Shown here piece by piece: positions 14,301 to 26,300 of a DNA stretch of 64,000 nt. Origin of the DNA: Acanthochromis polyacanthus. Lineage: Eukaryota > Chordata > Actinopteri > Pomacentridae. The stretch's first letter is position 1, and every line of letters starts with the position of its first letter. The stretch is from assembly GCF_021347895.1 (NCBI RefSeq), contig NC_067131.1, forward strand, positions 6,848,653 through 6,912,652. The letters are read 5' to 3'. The notes under the pieces are model-generated. The model made no database searches and was not told where the DNA came from. It saw only the letters and a program-made list of their open reading frames with translations. The translations under genes and the position numbers were made by a program.

Positions 14301-17300
14301 CAAAGGATAAAAACAATAAAGCTAAAGGTATTAAAGTGTTAAAACAGGGGAGCAGCAGCTAAAATAAGCACATTTTTAAATGAAACATGGAATAGAATAA
14401 CATGATATGTATGAAATTTCAAGCATTTCTGCTTAGTTTTTGGGCAATTTTCATAACCACTCAGCTTGTTATATATGAGTGGTTTTAGGGCCGTCAGGAA
14501 GCTAAAAATCGAACCGTTCTCTCTGTTTTTACAGATCAATGGTGTAACATTATAAATCCAACAATGCCTTTCAAACCCTCCACTGGATTTCAGGGTCCAG
14601 ATTATTAAGCATCGTAATGAGTCCCCTAGTGTTATTAGAGAGTGTCCTCTCGTTTTGTTCTTTTCTCTGTAGATCACAAAGTGTGTCTCTGAATGAGCAG
14701 TTTAGGTTTTTGCTGCCTGCTGTGATGTCACAAAAGGGACAAGCCTCGCCCCCCCTGTTGGCTCCTCCTCCTCTCTACTGTCAAAGCAGAGAGCCATGTC
14801 TGTGACCTTTAGACACACTGAAACAGCCTCTTTTGAACAGAGCTCAGACCGCACGTGGTAAAGAAACTGTAAAATTAACAAGCTCTGCAATATTTTTGAT
14901 CTGAAACTTTAAATTCACATCCCAGGGAGATGTGAGGCTTTCACCAACTTGTCAAAAAGAGGCATAATACGGGACGCTTTAATCATGGCAGGTACCTTTC
15001 TGCCAGCAGCACATGTACCTGTTTCTGTGCATGTTCTGGAAGGCGCAGCAGTGCGACGAGTACGTCAGATTGGCAAAGCGCAGCTTGGTGAAGAGGTGCA
15101 GGGGAGGAAGCTCTTTCAGGTGGAAGGCAGATTCTGCAAACAGCCTCGTGAGTCCGCCGAGGATGGAGTCTGGCAGAGAACTGAGGGCTGTTTGAGAGAT
15201 GTCCCTGCAGGAGCGAGCGCAAACAAAGGGGATTTAACAGGGGAGTAATTCTAGCTTCAGAATCCATTTTTAACAGATTCTTCTTCCATTTTATGCTCGC
15301 TACATGGGGATTTGATCAGGTCATAAAGCCTAAAAATGTAGGATTTAATAGAAGCGGCGTTTATTAAGAATAAATAGGACAGCAACATTTTAAGAACAAA
15401 ACAATGAAACTGATGGGAAGCCACTGTTTGATTGCCAAATGATTGCTGGAAGTGAGGGAAAAAACCATCACAGCAGTGGCAGCCCATAAGAAAAACAAAT
15501 ACTTTTGTGTGATTCCTGCTTCAATAGAAAAAGGTGCCTCTTTGTTTGGAGGATAAACAGGTAAGAAATCTCCCTCCGGTTATATTTCACTGACTTCCTC
15601 TCTTTCCGGATCTCTTTTTTAAACCTGAAACCTATCAAGTTTTCCCACTCATGTCACTTTGGTGTCTCCTACATCCTGAGCTTAATAAGTGAAGATGAGG
15701 AGGGTGAATCACGTAGGCATGAGTTTACTGCTGGATGTCATGCTTACAGCGTCACCAGCTCACTGGAACCCACAAAGGCGTTGGGATTGATGTGAGTAAG
15801 CTGTTGGTTGCCTTTTAGGGACCTTAGAGGAAAGAAGAAGAGGATGATGAAGAAGCAGAGAGAGAGAGAGAGGAATTAAATATGTACCATTTTTTAAAAT
15901 TGTTAATCTTCTGTTTGTAATTGTGTCTCTGCCGCTGACTCACAATTTTTTCATCTTTGTTCCGTTGAAGGCGTCACTTGCCACCTCCTTGATGCCATTT
16001 CTGGTGAGCCGTCTGTCATTGGAAAGAGGAGCCAAATTACAGTCATGTGGCTCCAACACGGAACATTCCCAAACAGTAAACTTATTTGAACTATCGACGC
16101 CAGTTTTAGTGTTTGCGCTTCTTCTGTTCCCAGTAACTAAAGCTGCACAAATACACAGAATTTCAGTCCAACACTAAGTAAATCAGCATTGTCTGTGCCA
16201 TCTTCTCTTCTTCTGTTTCTTACTTTTCGGCTATTTAACATTATTTACGGTGGAAACTGTAGTCGAACCGCATCTGTGGAGAGATTCTGCAGCGGTGGAA
16301 GAAATACTCAGAATCTTAGCATGAAATGTGACAGAAAATGTGCTTCTTTATATTCCGGATAAGATTGATGCTGCTCTTATTTCGGTCTACGTGAACACAG
16401 CGAGCAGGCGATAAGCTTATTATGAAGACTGGAAGCCAAAAGAACCAGCTAGTGTGGCTCCATCCAAAGTCTTAAAAAAATCCACCTACCACTATGACTT
16501 AATTAACACATTATATTGTTTTTGCAAGCATAACAACAAAAAAAAACCCTGAATTTTACAGGGGGTTATGTGCCAGACTGCTCACTGGCTGCCAGGTACA
16601 GCTACTTCCTTGAATATCTGGCAAGAAATACTCAGACACATCATGCCTGTAAAACCCGAATTTGTCATTTTCACACAGTAGTTTTTGAACAAACAAGACA
16701 CAACGCGTTAATTAGAGTTAATTAGTGAGCTTTAGACGTCCTGACAGGTGGATTTTGTTGTTTTCCTAAAGAGACAGACCAATTGTTTCTCCTTGTTTCC
16801 AGTCCACATGCTAAGCTAAGACAATCTGCTGTTGGCTATAGCTTCATATTTACCAGACAGACATGAGAAGGATATTTATAGTTTCATTTGATATTGAATA
16901 TTTGAAAGAAGTATGATCAGTTTAAGGAAAAAACACGAGCAGAACCAAGCCTATCACTGTTATTTTATTATATATTATAATATTAGGTTATTATAACTGA
17001 CACATTATACTATTAGCCATATTTAAGCTGTGTTTTGAAGGTGCAACAGTTTGATATTGGGATGATTTTAACTATTTTACCTTCTGTCAGGATGTTTAAA
17101 CTTAATAAATGCATCCTAAATGTCACATCTCAGTCGACTATTTTATTTGATTTAAAAAGTACCAATGGCTGTTAGAAAAAAGCTCCAGAAAAACATGAAA
17201 ATAAGCAGCAAGGCCACTTTATTTTGCACTTTACAATATATTGTGTATTTGAGCTGTAGTTGAAGTATGCTACTTTTTTTTGAATGAATCTCGTTTAGCT

Positions 17301-20300
17301 TTTTGCTTTGGTGATGGTAGCTTACATTTATGGATTGTATCGCCTTTAAATTACACTTTGTCCCTTTAAACTGGTATTTTAATTTAATTAAAAGTGCAAA
17401 AATCAGGTTTAATCCTTTAGTATTGTGCTCCAACTCAACCTCTGCCTCCTTTGAGTGGCATTAAAGAGTAAAGAAAAGGACAGAAAGGTAGAAGCATAAT
17501 GACAAAATCTTGTTCTACATTTTACAAAGTTGGAAAAATTGGAAACTTGGAGGTAATTTCTCCTCTAGCTGCAGCAATGCAAACTGTTCATCTGAGCGGA
17601 ATCACATGATTTTGGTACATTTAATTTAAACCAGTCACATTAAAGTTTTTTTGTAATTTAAATAAACAGAATTAAATTGAGTGTTACCAGTTAAAACGAT
17701 TCACTTAAGGGGATCTAATAAATATTTTTTGAGTGCTGAGGAGCTGACTTTAGAAATTACGGTAGTCTTATTACTTTCATTTTTAATTTATCTAAGCTTG
17801 TATTTTTTATATCAATATTACAATCTTTCTCTGTTAAATACACAAAAACAACTAAAAGATATGCATTGACTATCTTGCCACGAGAAAGCATCAAAATTTA
17901 AAGTATATATTCTGCTGATATAGGCCCTAGTTTCTGCTATATTATTATATCTGACACTATTAAACAAATTAATAATAAGTCTATAATTTAGTCTCTTGGT
18001 TGGGAAAATAAAATAAAGGCAGACAGGGCAGCCCTTATTTTTCCTCCTGGCAGGAAGTGTAAACAGGAAGTGAGGTGTTAAAGCAGGAACACCTGTGAGG
18101 TGAGTGGAGCAAACAAACATGGAGAACAGTAGAGTGAAATGATGGTTGGAGATTTAGGAGGGACTATCTTTGCTTTACTTTGAAATGTATTTAAGTGAAC
18201 AGAGTGTCTGCGGAACCCAGAATTAGCTGCATATGTGACATGTGATTCCTAAGAAAGTGTGACTGAGCTGATCCCAGGAGCAGGACTAAAACTTTTCATT
18301 CCACCTCCTCTGTGGCTGCTTGGATTACTGAATGGATATCTGTGACTCTGTTGGACCCTGGTTCAGGTAGGTCTTTATTTCTTACCAAATCTCCAGCCTT
18401 CTTCCTTTCCTATTGCCTCAGCTCAGACTACATTATCCTTTACCTTCATTAGCTTCTTCGGCCCTCACCAATTGAGATAAGTTGAACAAAATGAAAAGTG
18501 CAAGAAAACTGAAATGCTTTGAAATGATTCTTTCTTGAAGTGATATTATTTGAAGGTTTTTCTTATTTCATGAAGGAACTTTTGATTATTTTTACCGGGA
18601 CACAATCATTTTTTTTTTGTCTGTTTCTGATATTTTGTTGGGTTTCTGTTGATTGGATGGAGATTTGTTCTGTTTGATTTGGACTGGAGTGGTATTTAAC
18701 CTGAGTTTTTAAAAAGGAAGATGAAATTGGATGACTATGGTTCTCTTCTATCTTGTGTGGTTTTGGTATCTTTTTGTATGCATGTTTTAAAATGAAAAGT
18801 AAAGAATCATCTTCATGCTATGGAGCTTGGCTGTTAACTCAGTTTGACTAATTTGAACATTATGGATGTCTCTCTGCTACGCTGCAAAGTTTCATGAGAT
18901 AAATCATAATAAATTAAAGGAAGGAGAACAAAAGAAGAGGTTTTGCTTCATAAATCAATTTCATCTTTTGTTTTTTTTCTCTGATCTTTTGTGTTTTTGC
19001 TAAGCAGTGAATAATTCTTGAGGCCTTCAACAGGGAGCCTAGAAATGAAATCAGTAAATCTTTGAATTGCTATTGACTCCTGAACATCTAAAGGGGAACA
19101 AACAAGATGCAGATATATTTTAAGTGTCTTTTTGAGAACCACTGGTTTCATGTTGAATCATCCAGTTTTTCAGAAGCTTTCAGAAATGTGTGGTTTTGGT
19201 TTAAATCTTAATCCTCCAAATAAACAGCAGCGGTTGTCGTCAGATAAATGCAATGTTTTAAAAAGCGCATTTCCCTCTGAAATGCAGTACAATGAAGATA
19301 TAAAGAGGCATTAAAGGTAAGTGCTTAACTAAAGACAACAACTTCATAATTGCTCTCAAGTGCGGCACTTCAGTAAGTCTCATCGCTCTCCACCACTGAT
19401 TTAGCATTCTATCAGTTACACAAGAAAAGCAAATTAATGACCTATACATGAAGCAAAACTGGAGTACATTTCAGTCTGGCTCGATTCGTGATCTTCAGCA
19501 GGATTCGTGATCTGCAGTTCAAAAGGAAAAGTGGGGGGAAAAAAAAACAAAATGAAAGGCGTCGTACAGAAGTGCTAGAAATGCAAAAAAAAAGGGAGAC
19601 CAGTAGGAGAAGATAGACTCAGTAAAGAGGGCAGAGAGCATTTCAGGGAACATTCATCACAGCGCATGAGATGCCCACTCGGATCTGTGTGAGGGTGTTT
19701 CTAAAAAAGAAAAAAAGACGAATCCCTTACATCTCCATGAAGGTTTGAGTGCAGAGGCCTCTGAAGGCATTGGCGGGGACTTTCTCGATGTGGCTGTTCT
19801 CCTCCAGGTCGCTAAGCAGCACAAAGAGCAAAAACACTAGGATGAATAGTGTGTTTCTGAGCAGAGAAATTACAGAAATATGCAGGTTTCGGGTGCAAAA
19901 CAGTAGGAATATGTATCAGAATGCGCGCCACAAGCTCTATTAAATCCACTTTCTTTTTGAAGCTGATAGATGTCAGATGGCAGACAGTCTGAATGTGGAT
20001 TTTTTTAAGGCTGGGGACAGATGGTTTGCATCCCTGATATTCTGCTTCTGCAAGAACTACTCATCATTTCCACTGCAGTATTGTATGTTTGATGGTGGGA
20101 TTTCTTCTGGGCATATTTAATTCTGCATGCATACAGCAGCCTATGAATTCAGGTGCATGTGGGATTAATAGTGTGTGTGTGTGGGGGGGTGTAGTTGTAG
20201 TTCATATCAGTATTATACTGGGACTTACAGCAGAAATCGGTTAGCCGTGGAGTGGATCTTGGAGAAATCCGGAAAGATTCTCAGCCCAGTGCTGGAGATG

Positions 20301-23300
20301 GTCCTGTGATGTAAAGATTAAACCACCAAATGTTACTATGCTCACACTGCAACCTCCAAAAAAAAAAAGAGACACTTTGTGCAGTGCTAAAGTCACACAC
20401 GCACACAGCCACAATGCAGTATTCATTTGTGTTAACTGAGATAAAAATTAACAAGTGAAAAGAATCCGAAACAATTTAGAGAGAAGCTTAGGTGGCAGAC
20501 AGATGAATCAGATATTCTGTATCTCTAAAATATTTCGACGCTGATTAATGAGAAAGTTGCTGTGAGTTTGGAAATAATAAGCAGCTCTGTGAGGTTTTTA
20601 TGGTCTCAGTGGTGTTTCAGTTTAAAGTCTCCCACTGGACAGATTAAACCCAGAAAAACTCATCTCTGTTTATCTAAGTTGCAGAATTAGAAGGTTATTT
20701 TTCATGAAAATGATAATTTCCAGCCCTAAAATGTCTTTCTTTAGTGTGTGGATCTATGAAGTCCCCTACTTGCCTCTCTTGGCTACTTGGTGCAGCTCGA
20801 GCACACCAGCTCAGCTCACTTCAAAGCCTGGAAAACTCCTCTGCAATGGCAAGATGTAATATTTGTTTGAACTGGAAACCAATTCTAAAGAAAACTAGTG
20901 ATACAGAAAGCTCCACCCTTCAACCTGACAGGATTGGGTCTGTAGTTTTGTGACATATGAAACTCTTGAATTCCAGTTCTGTGTTTTTCAAACGACCATC
21001 GGTTCACTGCAGTGTGAAGGTAGAAAAGCTCAGTCGTGGTCCTGACTGCATATTTTGCACCGGATGTGATTTCTAGTACTATGTTCTTTATGTACTAATC
21101 ACCATATGGCCTTGCCACCAAAGTTAAAGGCCTCATTTTCACCAGAGGGCTAGCTGCTAGCTAGTAGAACTAACCAATGCTTATGGTAAGCAGGTATAAA
21201 TATATAGCTTGTTTAGCTTCCTAGTTTACGGTGTTCGCATGCCAACAAGACATAAGAACACCATAAAAATGCCAGAACTGATGAAATATCTTTAGTTTTG
21301 CATGCATTTGGGTTGAAATCAAAGTATTGACTGAGAATCATCAAATTAGTATGGAACCGTGAATATCTGAACCAAATTTAATGGGAATTCTTGCAATACT
21401 TGTGAAGACTTTTCAGTGAAAACCACAAATATCATAATCATTGTAGCTTTACAGAAAAGGCCAGAGCATCAAGAGTAATGCTGAATGTCTGTACAAACTT
21501 TTATGGTATTTATACACTATTTATTTGGATGTTTAGTCAATGTGGAACAACGGACTAATTCATTATGACTGCCATCTATAGAGCTGCATTGCAAGCATTG
21601 TCTGTTTTGAAATCAATATGGAACTATATTTTGAGGTAACATTTCTAATTAAGCAACATGATTAGGATCTTTTCTTGATGCCATCTCTACATTTATCCAT
21701 GTATCAAAAAGTGACAGTGATTCTGAATACATGCAAGCTCAGACACCTTTTTTTTTTTTTTTTTTTAGTTTTACCGACTCTTCTCTACTTTATGCATCAC
21801 TGACTAATCTAGAAAATCTTCCATAGGGTGACAAAGTTGTGAAAAGAGCTTTTGGCAGGATGGTGTGGGATGTCAGTATCTGACTGTCACTATATAAAAA
21901 GAGCATTTTCCAGGTAAATAGATTCCTTTGTCAGTTTCTCATGCCTCCTCTCTGTGGATCGTCCTTGACTGTCTCTCCTTTCTGCTGTCTTTTTCGTCTG
22001 CATTTCTCTCCATATCTGCCTCCTGTCCACTCTTCAGCTTTTGAATGCTGAACAACCTGAAAATATGGCTATGTCTGAAACTTCTTATCATTTGTGGCTT
22101 GCGGTGCTGGCCAGCTGAAATACTCAGACCTATACGTGTCAAGATAGTGAAAGAATTTAGTTCAGATCCTTGTATTACATTACACTGTAAGCAGGGGTGT
22201 CATGCATTCTGAGTTTTACGAGTCATAGTTAAAAAAAAAAAAAAAAAATCATACAATTGTATTTCACAACATAGCTTACATAGAGTGCATTTAATTAATC
22301 TTTTTTTTAACATTCTTGATGAAAAGCGCACATTTCAGCTGCCATGATATCAGATTTTCACTGTTATTGTGGCCTTGGTAGTTCACAATACTATTGCAGT
22401 ATCTACAGAATTATCCTGTCAGTCGAATTCATCTTTTCATTGATTCTTTATTATGTGTTTTCGGTCTTTTTTGCAACTGAACTGCACGGAAAGTGTGAGT
22501 ATAGGAGGTCTGTAACTAAAACTGTATTGTATGTTGTTCATATGTTCCTGTGTGATTATGTGATTATTATTAATATAAATACAATATTTCATTTTTTAAA
22601 GATCACAATTATCTTTTATTCTGGTACATCGCAACACATTCAGTGCCTATTTTGACAGTTTTTTCTGATTCATTATTGCATTTAACAGCTACATTGAAAA
22701 TGAAAATGTTGGTGAGTTTACGTGGACAAATGTGTCCTGTAGTTACTGTTTCTACTTGCACTATGCAGCTCTTGTCTCTTCATAGAAAGTCTCTTGTTCA
22801 TCTCTAGTTTTGTAGGATCTTCTACACTACTGCATTCTTTATTTGACAAATACAAAAACTTAGCTGCTATTAGCGACAAAAGAAAACAAGCTGACACTAA
22901 TGTTAGCTGCTAAAATCACTTTTACTAAGAAATGCTTTATAATTCAACCAAAAGTTCCTTTCCTGTGTCTTGTTTAATTGATTTTAATATCATATGGACA
23001 TAATGGTGACATTCCTTTTTTAGAGCAACATTTTTAAGGACTGAGAAATTGGGTGTGCAGACAGAGAGATGAGCCTCTTTTAATCTGTTTTTAGATCCAC
23101 CTTTGCTTTGTATTAAACCTCTACACAAACAAATTGCAACTGTGAAACTGCTTCTTCTTTTCCTATTTCATTGTTCTTGTACTAAGGTGCCCTTATTATC
23201 AAGTTCAATAGCTTAAAAAAAGTACTGTCATCACAGAGCGCTGCGTTTATGTGTCCCAGTTTTCACAAATTGGGACAAAATAGAGCAGTAATAGTGAGAG

Positions 23301-26300
23301 ATTTCAGCAATGCACTGTCCTTATAAACAGCTATACTGAGATCGCTTCAAAACAATTCATTTTTCTTGCAACAAATAAGATGTAGCATCTTTAAATGGTT
23401 TGTTGAAACACAAAGATTTCTTTTTTATCCTTGGAATGAAGTGTGACATTTGAATTCTCTTCCAGAGGGATCCAAGCTGATTAAAAAGTAATGTCTCTGG
23501 TCGTGTGGGCCATCAAAAGTAGGCCTGTCACCCATGACCCATTTTGGACTCACAATCACTTCAAAAAACACAAACTGAAGTAGAAAGTGTTTGTCTTTGG
23601 TGCACTCTGGCTGAGTACTCACAAAAACTGCAGTTTTGTAATGTTCCTGAAAGCATCTGGGTGGATGAAACTCAGGTGTTTTGACTTTGTTATGATTCTG
23701 AAAGAAACACATCCAGTCATGTGTTCATTAATATAAATGGCTACAGCTGTAATTACAGCCTTTCACTGCTGCCAGTTATACTTACATCTCGTTGAGTTCA
23801 GGAAGATCTGAGAAAGCAAAAGCCTCGATACGTTCCAAAGCAACATTTCCAGATATTGAGCTGAGACAAAACACAAGAATATGACATGTATTTAAAAACT
23901 GAAGGTGTCAGGCCTTCATCCACACTTCTTCTTTGGAACATTTTGTCTCCACAACAGTGCCAAGCAACTATTTGGGTGATCTCTTAGTTCCATTGTAAAG
24001 ACTAAACACACAAAAGCACGTTGGTAAAATATTTTCTATGCAGTGGCATTTCCAAATGGGTATACTCACACGTAAGTGAGCCGAGGGAGGCTGGTAAAGG
24101 TGAACGCACTGATGCTCTGCAACATGTCGTTCTCTAATATGGTTCTAAGGTTGGAAATAAAGAAGAAAGATGAAAAAGTGAAAGATATGAATACTGGTAG
24201 AGCATTTTATTGGCATTTCAGTCACAAACAACACAGAACATATCAGTAATAGTAATCCTACAACTGTAGTTTAAGAAGATCACTACTCATGACACAAATA
24301 AAAAAAACAAGTGAGCACTCAGAGAGCACAGCACTCTATCATGGCTGCTAAGTTGTATCATTTCTGATGGCTGAAATCTTTAAAAAAAATGTGGCAGAAA
24401 TCATGGCACCATAGAATGTGGCCATTTAATATAGATGTACCCACAAACAAAATTACCTTGAACTGATCACAGATATGTGTTATGTACGGACACCGAATCG
24501 TGTGACCTAAATATGTAGCCGGTGGCAGGAATTGATGGGGCTCAGAAACATCCCTACAATTTAATCAGTTGTTCTTTTTGTCATTTCAGTTGATTTGTAG
24601 TAGGATCACAATCATGTGATCATCATCAGCAGCTGACGCAGTGTTCATTTGTCATCATAGTTATAGTGACGCCGTGCTGCTATCGTCAATGATACAGAAA
24701 TCTTTAACAAATTCGTGGATCCAGACTGTAAGCCGCATCACTGCCAAAATCTATTGAAGTGGTCCTTGTGTCATTTCTGACCTTCCCTGATAATTTCATC
24801 CAAATTCATCGGTCAGTTATTGAGTAATGCTGCTAACAGACAGACAGACAGACAGACAAACATACAGACAGTCAAACCGACGGCGCTGGTCACATAACTC
24901 CACAGAGGCTCCTCCTCCTTGCCAGAGTAAAAAGGCCAAAAAAAACAACAGATCACTTATATCCAGCGCAAAAATTTAAAACTAAAACCAGGCCTTTGGT
25001 CAGTACATGAAAGTTCAAGTACGTCATATTTCTGCTTTGGTGTACTTCACAGTTGTAATTCTCTTGCTCTAAATATTATAGATCTCTATAGATGTGATGC
25101 ATCTTTAAACCTGAGGATAAATAATGACAGTTAACACAAAAGTAATCAAACAGATTTTACTTTGTCAGCATCTAGGTGGATGAAACTCAGGTGTTTTGAC
25201 TTTGTTATGATTCTGAAAGAAACACATCCAGTCATGTGTTCATTAATATAAATGGCTACAGCTGTAATTACAGCCTTTCACTGCTGCCAGTTATACTTAC
25301 ATCTTTGTGAGCTCAGGGAGATCTGAGAAAGCAGAAGTCTCGATACGTTCCAAAGCAACATTTCCAGATATTGAGCTGAGACAAAACACAAGAATATGAC
25401 ATGTTCATCCACAAATTACACACAAATTACAAGAGACAAACGTGCAATACTTTCATAATGTGCAATAAGAATTTTATAAATTGTTGTGTTTTTTGTTGTT
25501 TTTTTCTGTATATCTGCATTTAATTTTAATTTAATTAAACTTTAGTGTAATTTATTTCAGGGTTCTTGTTTCTTTTTAATTGTTGGTAAATTGTTCTTTG
25601 GGCTTTGTTGCTTTTTTTTGCATCGAAACATTCAGAGTTAATATTATTATGCAGTTCAGCAGGAAATTCATCTGCAAGAATTTTGTCTTTTCAAATTGGA
25701 CTCTTGGAAACTGTAAAATACATTTTTCACTATTTTCTGACATTTTGTGGACTAAGCAATTAATCTAAAATAGAATAAAAGACTAATCAGTAACTGAAAT
25801 AAAACCAACACATTAGTAGCAGCAAAAATATCTGTAGTTTCACAATGTTCCTGAAAGCATCTGGGTGGATGAAACTCAGGTGTTTTGCCTTTATTTTGAT
25901 TCTGAAAGAAACACATTCAGTCATGTGTTCATTAATATAAATGGCTACAGCTGTAATTACACCCTTTCACTGCTGCCAGTTATACTTACATCTTAGTGAG
26001 TTCAGGGAGATCTGAGAAAGCGAAAGCCTCGATACGTTCCAAAGCAACATTTCCAGATATTGAGCTGAGCGAAAACACAAGAATATGACATGTATTTAAA
26101 AACTGAAGGTGTCAGTCCTTCAGTCACACTTATTCTTTGGAACACTGAGATCATCCAAATACTCGAGTGATTTTGTAGCTCTTCTTGTTCCATTGCAAAG
26201 ACTGAACACAAAAGCACATCAGATAAAATATGTTTCAGTATATGCAGTGGCATTTCCAAATGTGCATACTCACACGTAAGTGAGCCGAGGGAGGCTGGCA

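Noticed and set aside
24838..24870. CAGA repeat as a CRISPR-like or regulatory array
   Set aside because: It is a simple tetranucleotide tail of an interspersed repeat in eukaryotic DNA with no spacer structure.
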